Assembly (NCBI GenBank): GCA_022787565.1
Contig: JALFVN010000057.1
Location: forward strand, 1-33,587
DNA: 33,587 nt
Source of the DNA: Clostridiales bacterium
GTDB taxonomy: Bacteria; Bacillota; Clostridia; Oscillospirales; Oscillospiraceae
Direction: 5' to 3'
The position numbers and the translations under genes were made by a program. Positions 1 through 6,909 of the stretch are shown here, piece by piece (within the stretch, counting starts at the first letter, position 1; every line of letters starts with the position of its first letter). A model generated the notes under the pieces. The model made no database searches, had not been told where the DNA came from, and was given only the letters and a program-made list of their open reading frames with translations.

Positions 1-18
1 TACCAGAAGCGGCTTCAT
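1..18 (-). CDS. 5' end of a gene truncated by the window edge
   Basis: Reading leftward, an ATG at 18-16 opens a frame of six codons (MKPLLV) before the window ends. It is preceded by an AGGAG Shine-Dalgarno sequence (30-26) with seven bases of spacing, which is ideal. A terminator-like hairpin lies just upstream at 58-87, so this would be a new transcription unit or a read-through gene. Nothing can be said about the product. The call rests only on start codon and ribosome binding site. Confidence 0.4.
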
Positions 19-57
19 TGTATGACTCCTATGGAGTTTCACGCTGTCGCATAATAA

Positions 58-87
58 AGATGGTCCCTGCATGCACAGAGACCATCT
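58..87 (-). terminator. Hairpin terminator after the prfC / cyclodeaminase unit
   Basis: Perfect 8-bp arms (AGATGGTC / GACCATCT) continue through a G-T wobble into CTG/CAG around a six-base loop. On the minus strand the stem is followed by TTTATTAT and preceded by an A-rich tract. The plus strand is also T-rich beyond the stem (about 95-116), so it may act in both directions. It lies between the cyclodeaminase-like gene and the partial gene at the left edge. Confidence 0.55.
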
Positions 88-166
88 CCATCTAAATATT
101 CTTTTTGTTTTTTCTCTGTCTACTTGACAGGGGGCACTTCAGTAACCAGGCAAACCGTGTTTTTCA

Positions 167-769
167 TCACTGATTCAATTTTGTCAGTATCGCTTCGGAG
201 ACAGTGGAAAATTTTTCGAGGGTAATCTCGTTTTCCCGCCGGGTCACAAAGACATAGTTGTCGTCGCTGCTCTTGGCGGACATGTCCAGCACGAAGGCCA
301 TGGCGCTCTGCATGGCGGCCATGCTCATGTGGACAGCGGCGCTGATGTACATGCCGCCCTGCTTTCCCATGTCCGCAAGCTCACTGAGCAGGTCAAGGGT
401 ATTGCCCATCTGATTGATGATCTCCTCGCAGATGCAGCAGGCGGGGCGGCGGGCTGCCTCGATCTCCCGCGCATTGCCCTTTTTCTCCGCTCTTCTCAGC
501 ATACTGCGGCACTTTACGTCCTCGTCGATCAGGTAGACCATGTATTCGCGGAGCTTTTCCAGATTCCGCAGAATATAGTCCATCCTTTCCTCTCCCGAAG
601 CGCCGGCTGCCGCAAGCTTTGCCCCTCTCAGCCCCATGGCGCAGGCGTCGGCTGCCGCAAGTGCGGCGGCGCTGCCCAGGTCAAGCCTGCTCTCCGGCTC
701 GGCCAGGAGTCTGGTCAGCTCCTCCGGGTCCTTTTTCCTGTAGATCTCAATGATCAGCTTCTCTTCCAT
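167..769 (-). CDS. Cyclodeaminase/cyclohydrolase (FTCD_C) family protein
   Basis: A 200-residue, mostly alpha-helical protein that matches the FTCD_C / methenyltetrahydrofolate cyclohydrolase (FchA) pattern: an Ala-rich first helix, the YLIDEDVKC stretch where the family has LIDxD, and a long helical second half ending in an Ala-rich segment. Family members act on one-carbon folates (5-formimino- or 5,10-methenyl-THF). The Gly-rich PGGGS loop of active enzymes is replaced here by LDLGSAA (about residues 30-36), so catalysis is uncertain. The start at 769 is chosen because AAAGGAG precedes it at good spacing; a longer frame to 850 would overlap prfC without a ribosome site. It starts 17 bases after the prfC stop, so it is probably co-transcribed. 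Confidence 0.7.
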   Translation of the reverse strand: MEEKLIIEIYRKKDPEELTRLLAEPESRLDLGSAAALAAADACAMGLRGAKLAAAGASGEERMDYILRNLEKLREYMVYLIDEDVKCRSMLRRAEKKGNAREIEAARRPACCICEEIINQMGNTLDLLSELADMGKQGGMYISAAVHMSMAAMQSAMAFVLDMSAKSSDDNYVFVTRRENEITLEKFSTVSEAILTKLNQ

Positions 770-786
770 GGTCACATCTCCTTTGA

Positions 787-2379
787 TCAGTCTCGGTTGA
801 ATTCTCTCAGCTGCAGGCCCTCGTTCTTCTGCAGTGCCCAGTTGATGCACCAGGAAGAAGTGAAGAGCAGCAGATTATTGCCCTTGAAATCCTGCACCCA
901 CTTGGTGTCGCTGGTCAGGTTCAGCGCGGGGATGTTGATCTCCTCGTTCTCCACCCAGCGCACCAGCTCAAAGGGCATGGCCCGGCGGCGGATGTCCACG
1001 CCGTACTCGGTCTTGAGCCGGTATTCCAGCACCTCAAACTGCAGCACGCCCACAACGCCCACAATGACCTCCTCCACACCGGTATTGGGCTCGTGGAAGA
1101 TCTGGATGGCGCCCTCCTGGGCGATCTGCATGATGCCCTTTTCAAACTGTTTGCGCTTCATGGTGTCGATACGCTCCACGGCGGCGAAATGCTCGGGGGC
1201 GAAGGTGGGGATACCCTCAAAGCAGGCGTTCATGCCTTTTTCGCATATGGTGTCGCCGATGGAGAAAATGCCCGGGTCGAATACGCCGATGATATCCCCG
1301 GCAAAAGCCTCGTCGATGATGGCCCGCTCCTGGGCCATCAGCTGCTGAGGCTGGGCAAGCCGCAGGCTCTTGCCGCCCTGGACGTGGAAATATTCCCTGT
1401 CCCGCTCAAAGCGGCCGGAGCAGATGCGCATGAAAGCGATCCTGTCCCGGTGGGCCTTGTTCATGTTGGCCTGGATCTTGAAAACGAAGGCGGAAAAACG
1501 CTGGTCAAAGGGGTCGATAATATCGTCGTTGGAGATCCGGGGCAGCGGCGGCATGGTCATTTTCAGGAAGCTCTCCAGGAAAGGCTCTATTCCGAAGTTA
1601 TTCAGCGCGGAGCCGAAGAATACCGGGCTGAGCCGTCCGTTTCTCACCTGCTCAATGTCAAACTCATAGCCCGCGCCGTCCAGTAGCTCAATATCGTCGG
1701 TCAGGCTTTCCCGCAGTCTGCGGCCGATCAGCTCGTCCAGCTTCTCCGTCTCGTCCAGGGTACATTCTATGGCGCGGATCTTGCTCTGGCCCCGGTGAAA
1801 CTCGTTGAAGGCCAGTATTTCCCGCTTTTCCCGGTCGTACACGCCCTTAAAGTCCTGGCCGCAGCCGATAGGCCAGTTCATGGGATAGGTGCCGATACCG
1901 AACTCGTTTTCCAGTTCCTCCATCAGCTCATAGGGGCTTCTGGCTTCCCGGTCCAGCTTGTTGATAAAGGTGAAAATGGGGATATGGCGCATGGCGCAGA
2001 TTTTAAACAGCTTTCTGGTCTGGGGCTCGATGCCCTTAGCCGCGTCGATGACCATAACGGCGCTGTCCGCCGCCATCAGGGTGCGGTAGGTGTCCTCGGA
2101 AAAGTCCTGGTGGCCCGGGGTATCCAGGATGTTGATGCAGTAACCCTCATACTCAAACTGCATGACCGAGGAGGTGATGGAAATGCCTCTCTGCTTTTCC
2201 AGCTCCATCCAGTCGGATACCGCGTGTCTGGCCGTGGCCTTACCCTTTACGGAACCGGCCATCTGGATGGCTCCGCCGTAGAGCAGGAGCTTCTCGGTAA
2301 GGGTGGTCTTGCCCGCGTCCGGATGGGAGATAATGGCGAAGGTCCGGCGGCGTTCGATCTCTTTTCTCATGTCTGACAT
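787..2379 (-). CDS. prfC: Peptide chain release factor 3 (RF3)
   Basis: A translational GTPase of 530 residues, the usual RF3 length. RF3 uses GTP to eject RF1/RF2 from the ribosome after peptide release. G motifs are clear: SHPDAGKTT (18-26), RGISIT (64-69), DTPGHQD (86-92) and NKLD (140-143). The RF3-typical continuation after G1 (LLLYGGAIQMAGSVKGK) separates it from EF-G, TetM and LepA. Start ATG 2379 has AGAGGAAG about seven bases upstream. It is followed closely by the cyclodeaminase-like gene, probably on the same transcript. RF3 is not universal in bacteria; here all motifs are intact. Confidence 0.97.
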   Translation of the reverse strand: MSDMRKEIERRRTFAIISHPDAGKTTLTEKLLLYGGAIQMAGSVKGKATARHAVSDWMELEKQRGISITSSVMQFEYEGYCINILDTPGHQDFSEDTYRTLMAADSAVMVIDAAKGIEPQTRKLFKICAMRHIPIFTFINKLDREARSPYELMEELENEFGIGTYPMNWPIGCGQDFKGVYDREKREILAFNEFHRGQSKIRAIECTLDETEKLDELIGRRLRESLTDDIELLDGAGYEFDIEQVRNGRLSPVFFGSALNNFGIEPFLESFLKMTMPPLPRISNDDIIDPFDQRFSAFVFKIQANMNKAHRDRIAFMRICSGRFERDREYFHVQGGKSLRLAQPQQLMAQERAIIDEAFAGDIIGVFDPGIFSIGDTICEKGMNACFEGIPTFAPEHFAAVERIDTMKRKQFEKGIMQIAQEGAIQIFHEPNTGVEEVIVGVVGVLQFEVLEYRLKTEYGVDIRRRAMPFELVRWVENEEINIPALNLTSDTKWVQDFKGNNLLLFTSSWCINWALQKNEGLQLREFNRD

Positions 2380-2409
2380 AATATTCTTCCTCTGTAATTA
2401 AACGATAGC

Positions 2410-2437
2410 AATATATGTTATCATATTCCGGGGGCAA
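2410..2437 (-). promoter_or_regulatory. Candidate sigma-A promoter for prfC
   Basis: On the minus strand TTGCCC (2437-2432) and TATATT (2415-2410) are separated by 16 bases, and lie 31 bases ahead of the prfC start in the only non-coding stretch between prfC and the upstream gene. The -35 is weak, so this is tentative. Confidence 0.35.
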
Positions 2438-2447
2438 AAGTAAAGCG

Positions 2448-3356
2448 CTATTCCCTTATTTTGTTCAGAATCAGGTCAATATTCTCATCGGAGTACTCGA
2501 TTTCCGCGGAGTACAGCCGCAGAGCCTCCCCACAGTCCATCCCAAGGGCCTCCAGCGCGCAGACCATGGCCGTACTGAGAATGGCAAAGGACAGCATGTC
2601 CGCCGCGCGTCCGGGATCCCCGGCAGAGGCAAAGTGCCGGTAAACAAGGTATGCCGCCATACGGCGGAATTTTATCCCGTCCAGCCGCTCAGGCAGCGGC
2701 ACTTCCCCGCCCCGGTCCTCCAGCAGCCGAAGCGCATCGGTCCAGGCCGGGTCAAGCCGTTCAAGGCCCAGGTAGAACCCGGCCCAGTCCGGCAGATTCA
2801 ATTCCGGCATGGTCCGGCCGCACAGCGCCGCGCAGGAGGCCATACAGGAAAACAGCGGACGGCTGCCGTCATGCAAAAGGGAAAAAATCCTTTCGCGCAG
2901 AGAAAAAAGCGCCTGTTCCCCCGCTTCCGGCTTTTCCCCGCCGCCGTTGTCACAGCAGAGCAGACGCAGCGGGCCATCCCCTTCCAGAAGCAGCCGGGCA
3001 GCCTCCTCGCAGCAGAGGCCCAGCCCTGCTTCCGTCCTGTCGGAAAACTCGTTGTAAAAGCGGGGATGCTCCCGGCAGATATCGCAAAGGCTGATTTCCC
3101 CAAGGCCCAGGATCAGCCGGCAAAGTCCCCTTTCATTCAGAAAGGGGCAGCGCTCGTTCTCGTCAAGGATAAAATGAGGCGTGGGCTTGGTGCTGATTTT
3201 TTCTCTCAGCTCTCTGCCAAGCTCCCCTTCTATTCCGGAATAATAGGCAAAACTATCCTCATCAATGTCGATCTCCCAGCCGACGCAGCAGCTGTGTGCG
3301 CATTTACCGGCAAGGCAGTGAAAATCCTCATAAAAGTCCGGTACAACAAAAAGCAT
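2448..3356 (-). CDS. Flagellin lysine-N-methylase (FliB)-like cysteine-rich protein
   Basis: A 302-residue protein that starts like FliB-family proteins: VPDFYEDFHC, then CAHSCCVGWEIDID (about residues 18-32), CPFLNERGLC (about 70-79) and SLCDICREHPRFYNEF (about 89-104), plus a later CC pair. These conserved cysteines probably bind a metal or Fe-S cluster. FliB was first described as the flagellin lysine N-methylase of Salmonella, but many Clostridia carry the family without evident flagellar context, and no flagellar gene is present in this window, so the substrate is unknown. ATG 3356 has GAGGTGATGC just upstream. The gene sits between the terminator at 3386-3421 and prfC, in the same direction as both. 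Confidence 0.75.
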   Translation of the reverse strand: MLFVVPDFYEDFHCLAGKCAHSCCVGWEIDIDEDSFAYYSGIEGELGRELREKISTKPTPHFILDENERCPFLNERGLCRLILGLGEISLCDICREHPRFYNEFSDRTEAGLGLCCEEAARLLLEGDGPLRLLCCDNGGGEKPEAGEQALFSLRERIFSLLHDGSRPLFSCMASCAALCGRTMPELNLPDWAGFYLGLERLDPAWTDALRLLEDRGGEVPLPERLDGIKFRRMAAYLVYRHFASAGDPGRAADMLSFAILSTAMVCALEALGMDCGEALRLYSAEIEYSDENIDLILNKIRE

Positions 3357-3385
3357 CCCGCATCACCTCATTTTTTATTGATTCT

Positions 3386-3421
3386 GAAAAAGCGACACCC
3401 GGCAGCGGGTATCGCTTTTTC
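3386..3421 (-). terminator. Rho-independent terminator of the fumarase/malic enzyme operon
   Basis: The arms GAAAAAGCGA (3386-3395) and TCGCTTTTTC (3412-3421) enclose an inner ACCC/GGGT stem and a six-base loop. The minus strand ends in a run of five T directly in the stem, followed by A/T-rich sequence. It lies four bases after the malic enzyme stop and separates this operon from the FliB-like gene. Confidence 0.85.
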
Positions 3422-3424
3422 CTG

Positions 3425-4597
3425 TTATATTCTTGCCACGCCGGTCTCATGGGCGGCGTCATACACGGCTTTGGCTACCGCTTCCTTCACTCTGGGGTCA
3501 AAGGCCAGGGGCAGGATATACTCGCTGTTCAGTTCCCCGTCGGAAACCAGCGAGGCTATGGCCTCCGCCGCAGCGATCTTCATTGGGGTATTGATGTCCG
3601 AGGCTCTGGCGTCCAGCGCTCCCCGGAAAATGCCGGGGAAGGCCAGCACATTGTTGACCTGATTGGGATAGTCGCTCCGCCCGGTGGAGACCACCGCCGC
3701 GCCGGCGGCTTTTGCCTGGTCGGGCAGGATCTCGGGGACTGGATTTGCACAGGCAAAGATGATGGCGTCCCTGTTCATGGAGCGCACCATATCCTGGGTC
3801 AGCAGGCCGGGAGCGGAGACGCCGATAAATACGTCCGCGCCTTTGATGACATCCGACAGACTGCCCTGCTCCCCGTTTTTGTTGGTAACGGCGGCGATCT
3901 CCTGCTTTGCCGGGTTGAGATCGGGGCGGCCGGCGTAGATGGCCCCCTTGCGGTCGGTCATCACGATGTTGCCCGCGCCGGTGCCCGCAAGAAGCTTGAC
4001 CACGGCGGTGCCCGCGGCGCCCGCGCCGGAGGTGACGATCTTCACCTCCTCAAGACGCTTGCCCACAAGCTTCAGGGCGTTTTTCAGCGCCGCAAGGACG
4101 ATGACCGCCGTGCCGTGCTGGTCGTCGTGGAAAACAGGGATGTCGCAGCGCTGCTTCAGCTTTTCCTCGATCTCGAAGCAGCGGGGCGCGGAGATGTCCT
4201 CCAGATTCACACCGCCGAAGGAGCCCGCCAGCAGCGCGACAGTGTTCACAATATCGTCCACGTTCTTGCTTCTGACACAGAGGGGAATGGCGTCCACGCC
4301 GCCGAATTCCTTGAACAGGACGCATTTGCCCTCCATCACCGGCATACCGGCCTCCGGGCCGATGTCGCCAAGGCCCAGAACGGCGGTGCCGTCCGTCACC
4401 ACGGCCACGGTGTTCCAGCGGCGGGTCAGGGTAAAGCTTTTATTCACGTCCTTCTGGATCTCCAGGCAGGGCTGGGCCACGCCGGGGGTATAGGCAAGGC
4501 TCAAAGCCTCCCTGCTGTCCACCCTGACCCGGGAGCAGACCTCGATCTTGCCTTTCAGTTCTTCATGCAGCTTCAGGGCTTCTTTCGCGTAATCCAT
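3425..4597 (-). CDS. NAD(P)-dependent malic enzyme
   Basis: Catalyses oxidative decarboxylation of malate to pyruvate and CO2 with NAD(P)H formation. At 390 residues it is the short bacterial form without a phosphotransacetylase domain. Visible motifs are SLAYTPGVAQP (33-43, with the catalytic Tyr), the Lys near KCVLFKEFGGVD (91-102), FHDDQHGTA (156-164, metal and substrate binding) and the Rossmann loop GAGAAG (191-196). The start at 4597 is preferred over a possible earlier one at 4627: it follows the fumB stop by one base, has GAGGATGG upstream and gives the usual N-terminus. It is the last gene of the fumA-fumB-malic enzyme run and consumes the malate those subunits make. Cofactor preference cannot be read from sequence alone. 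Confidence 0.95.
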   Translation of the reverse strand: MDYAKEALKLHEELKGKIEVCSRVRVDSREALSLAYTPGVAQPCLEIQKDVNKSFTLTRRWNTVAVVTDGTAVLGLGDIGPEAGMPVMEGKCVLFKEFGGVDAIPLCVRSKNVDDIVNTVALLAGSFGGVNLEDISAPRCFEIEEKLKQRCDIPVFHDDQHGTAVIVLAALKNALKLVGKRLEEVKIVTSGAGAAGTAVVKLLAGTGAGNIVMTDRKGAIYAGRPDLNPAKQEIAAVTNKNGEQGSLSDVIKGADVFIGVSAPGLLTQDMVRSMNRDAIIFACANPVPEILPDQAKAAGAAVVSTGRSDYPNQVNNVLAFPGIFRGALDARASDINTPMKIAAAEAIASLVSDGELNSEYILPLAFDPRVKEAVAKAVYDAAHETGVARI

Positions 4598-4598
4598 G

Positions 4599-5168
4599 TC
4601 AGTTTTCCATCCTCTCAACAGATTCAAGATATGCGGCCGGGCCGGATTCGTACAGATCGTTGCCCCGGCTGTCGATCACTACCGTCAGGGGCATGTCCGT
4701 AACATGCAGCTGCCGCACGGCCTCGCAGCCCAGATCCGCCCAGCAGACAACACGGGCAGAATCCACGCTGGCGCTCATTACAGCCCCGGCGCCGCCCATG
4801 GCAGCCAGGTATACCGCACCGTTTCGGACGATGGCCTCCTTCACCTCCCGGCTTCTGGCCCCCTTGCCGATCATCACCGGCTGGCCCAGATCCAGAAGAC
4901 GGGGCGAAAATTTGTCCATCCGCCCGGAGGTGGTGGGCCCGGCAGAGCCGATCACCTGCCCCGGCCGCTCCGGGGTGGGCCCCACATAATAGATGGCGCT
5001 GCCCTCCAGAGCAAAGGGCAGTTCCTCTCCCCGGTCAAGCCTTTCCATCATCCGCTGATGGGCGGCGTCTCTGGCGGTGTAGACCGTGCCGGAGAGGAGC
5101 ACCCTGTCCCCCGCGCGCAGGACGGATAATTCTTCTTTTTTCAGCGGTGTTTTCAATCTGTATTCCAT
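4599..5168 (-). CDS. fumB: Class I fumarate hydratase, beta subunit
   Basis: The C-terminal-domain subunit (189 residues) of the oxygen-sensitive Fe-S fumarase, which interconverts fumarate and malate together with the alpha subunit encoded just upstream. Family signatures are SAGPTTSGRMD (about residues 80-90), an MIGKGAR motif, and the C-terminal V.D..GN.LY pattern. The start ATG 5168 has GAGGTG close upstream; an in-frame GTG at 5180 lacks a ribosome site and overlaps fumA. A tartrate dehydratase beta subunit (TtdB) has the same fold, but the pairing with malic enzyme favours fumarase. Eight bases separate it from fumA. Confidence 0.9.
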   Translation of the reverse strand: MEYRLKTPLKKEELSVLRAGDRVLLSGTVYTARDAAHQRMMERLDRGEELPFALEGSAIYYVGPTPERPGQVIGSAGPTTSGRMDKFSPRLLDLGQPVMIGKGARSREVKEAIVRNGAVYLAAMGGAGAVMSASVDSARVVCWADLGCEAVRQLHVTDMPLTVVIDSRGNDLYESGPAAYLESVERMEN

Positions 5169-5176
5169 GGCGCACC

Positions 5177-6016
5177 TCACAAAACCGCGCTGGCCCGGCG
5201 GGTCACATGGCAGCTGATATTCACTGCCACCGGCAGCCCCGCCACATGGGTGGGCATGGTCTCAATATTCAGGCCAAGGGCAGTTGTTTTCCCGCCGAAG
5301 CCCTGAGGGCCGATGCCCAGCGCGTTGATCTCCTCCAGAAGCTCCTTTTCCAGCGCCGCGTACCAAGGGTCGGGGTTTGGCTCATCAATGGGCCGGAGAA
5401 GGGCGTGCTTGGCAAGGTATGCCGCCTTGTCAAAGGTGCCGCCGATGCCCACGCCCAGAACAACGGGCGGGCAGGGGTTGGGGCCGGCCAGCTTCACCGT
5501 CTCCAGCACGAAGCGCTTGACGCCCTCCACGCCGTCGGCGGGCTTGAGCATGGCAAGCCGGCTCATATTTTCGCTGCCGAAGCCCTTGGGGGCCACGGTG
5601 AGCTTCAGTCCATCGCCGGGCACCAGCCGGACCGTAATGGCCGCCGGGGTGTTGTCCCCGGTATTTTCCCGGCGCAGCGGGTCTTTGACCATGCTCTTGC
5701 GCAAATAGCCCCCGGTATAGCCCAGAGCGACCCCGGCGTTTACCGCCGCTTCAAAATCGCCCTCGATATGGACCTCCTGACCCAGCTCCGCAAAAACACA
5801 GGCGCAGCCCGTGTCCTGACAGATGGGCAGGCAGTTTTCCCTTGCCGCGTCGATATTGCGGCAGAGGACGGACATGGTATCCGCCCCAATGGGCCAGGGC
5901 TCCGTCTTTTCCGCCAGGCGCATGGCTCTCTCGATATCCGGCGGCAATTCCCGGTTTGCCCGGACGCAAAGCCCGGCAACCGCCTCTGTGATCTGCGCTG
6001 CGCTGATGTTCCTCAT
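5177..6016 (-). CDS. fumA: Class I fumarate hydratase, alpha subunit
   Basis: The catalytic Fe-S subunit (279 residues) of two-subunit class I fumarase. Candidate cluster ligands are the Cys of ICQDTGCA (about 66), of GPNPCPP (about 181) and of NISCHV (about 268), the three-cysteine arrangement of this family. GYTGGYLRKSMV and the GVGIGGTFDKA motif also match. Start ATG 6016 has a GGGGGATAAGG region ahead of it. It begins four bases after the EamA transporter stop and is followed by fumB and malic enzyme, which makes a fumarate-to-pyruvate unit. L(+)-tartrate dehydratase is the main alternative, less likely here. Confidence 0.92.
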   Translation of the reverse strand: MRNISAAQITEAVAGLCVRANRELPPDIERAMRLAEKTEPWPIGADTMSVLCRNIDAARENCLPICQDTGCACVFAELGQEVHIEGDFEAAVNAGVALGYTGGYLRKSMVKDPLRRENTGDNTPAAITVRLVPGDGLKLTVAPKGFGSENMSRLAMLKPADGVEGVKRFVLETVKLAGPNPCPPVVLGVGIGGTFDKAAYLAKHALLRPIDEPNPDPWYAALEKELLEEINALGIGPQGFGGKTTALGLNIETMPTHVAGLPVAVNISCHVTRRASAVL

Positions 6017-6020
6017 GGCC

Positions 6021-6905
6021 TTATCCCCCTGTTTCTGCTTTTCTCTTGAATAGCTGCGGCTTTGTCTCGGAGATGATCACCGCCGCGAAAATCAGTGCGA
6101 AGCCCAAAACCAGCTTTACGGTCATGGTCTCATGGTAAAAGAGCACGGAGATCAGCGTTCCGAAAACCGATTCAAAGGTCATGATCACCGCCGAGGTGGC
6201 GGAGGGGGTATACTGCATCCCCCAGGCCTGCAGGAAGAAGCAGACCGCCGTGCACATCACGCTGAGATAGGCGATGCTCAGCCACGCGGAGGTGGGAACG
6301 CTTACCGGCGGCGCTTCAAAGAGCAGCGCCCCCGCCCAGCACAGCAGCGCCGCCATGCCGAACTGGACAGCGGAGATGGAGAGGGCGTCTCCGTCCGCTA
6401 CATACTGCTCCATCATAATGATCTGCAGACCGTAAAACACGCCGCAGAGAAGCGTCAGCATGTCGCCGATATTCACCCCGGTCCCCGCTCCGCTGAGGGA
6501 GACAAAGCCGATTCCGGTGATGCAGAGAAAGGCGGCAATGATATTGGCGCCGTCCGGTTTTCTCTTATATACGCCCCAGGCCATAAAGGGCACCAGCACG
6601 CAGTAAGTGGCCGTGAGAAAGGCGTTCTTTCCCGGGGTTGTGTACATCAGGCCGTAGGTCTGGACAATGTAGGCAATTGCCAGACACAGTCCCATCATCA
6701 CGCTGCCCTTAACGCAGCGCCGGTCCATTTTTCTCAGTCTCTTCACCGCGAACAGGCCCAGCAGAAGGGCCGAAACGGTAAAGCGGATGGCCAGCACCCA
6801 GAGGGCGCCGATACTGTCCAGGGTGGTCTTCAAAATCACAAAAGACGTGCCCCAGATAAAGGCTGTTCCAAACAGCGCAAGTCGTCCTAAAAATCCTTTG
6901 CTCAT
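6021..6905 (-). CDS. EamA/DMT-superfamily transporter
   Basis: A 294-residue integral membrane protein with about ten hydrophobic segments in two repeated EamA halves. The start GTAFIWGTSFVILKTTLDSI and the second-half GVFYGLQIIMMEQY and SAVIMTFESVFGTL patterns are typical of drug/metabolite transporters that move small organic molecules across the cytoplasmic membrane. The substrate cannot be told. It starts four bases after pcrA ends and stops four bases before fumA starts, so it is probably translated from the same transcript as the fumarase genes. A role in metabolite efflux linked to the C4-acid genes is possible but is only inference. Confidence 0.88.
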   Translation of the reverse strand: MSKGFLGRLALFGTAFIWGTSFVILKTTLDSIGALWVLAIRFTVSALLLGLFAVKRLRKMDRRCVKGSVMMGLCLAIAYIVQTYGLMYTTPGKNAFLTATYCVLVPFMAWGVYKRKPDGANIIAAFLCITGIGFVSLSGAGTGVNIGDMLTLLCGVFYGLQIIMMEQYVADGDALSISAVQFGMAALLCWAGALLFEAPPVSVPTSAWLSIAYLSVMCTAVCFFLQAWGMQYTPSATSAVIMTFESVFGTLISVLFYHETMTVKLVLGFALIFAAVIISETKPQLFKRKAETGG

Positions 6906-6909
6906 GGTT

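Noticed and set aside
117-142. Sequence TGTCTACTTGACAGGGGG... similar to the ends of IS3/IS150-type insertion sequences
   Set aside because: No transposase lies on either side and no second end was found in the window; it may be a solitary end or chance.
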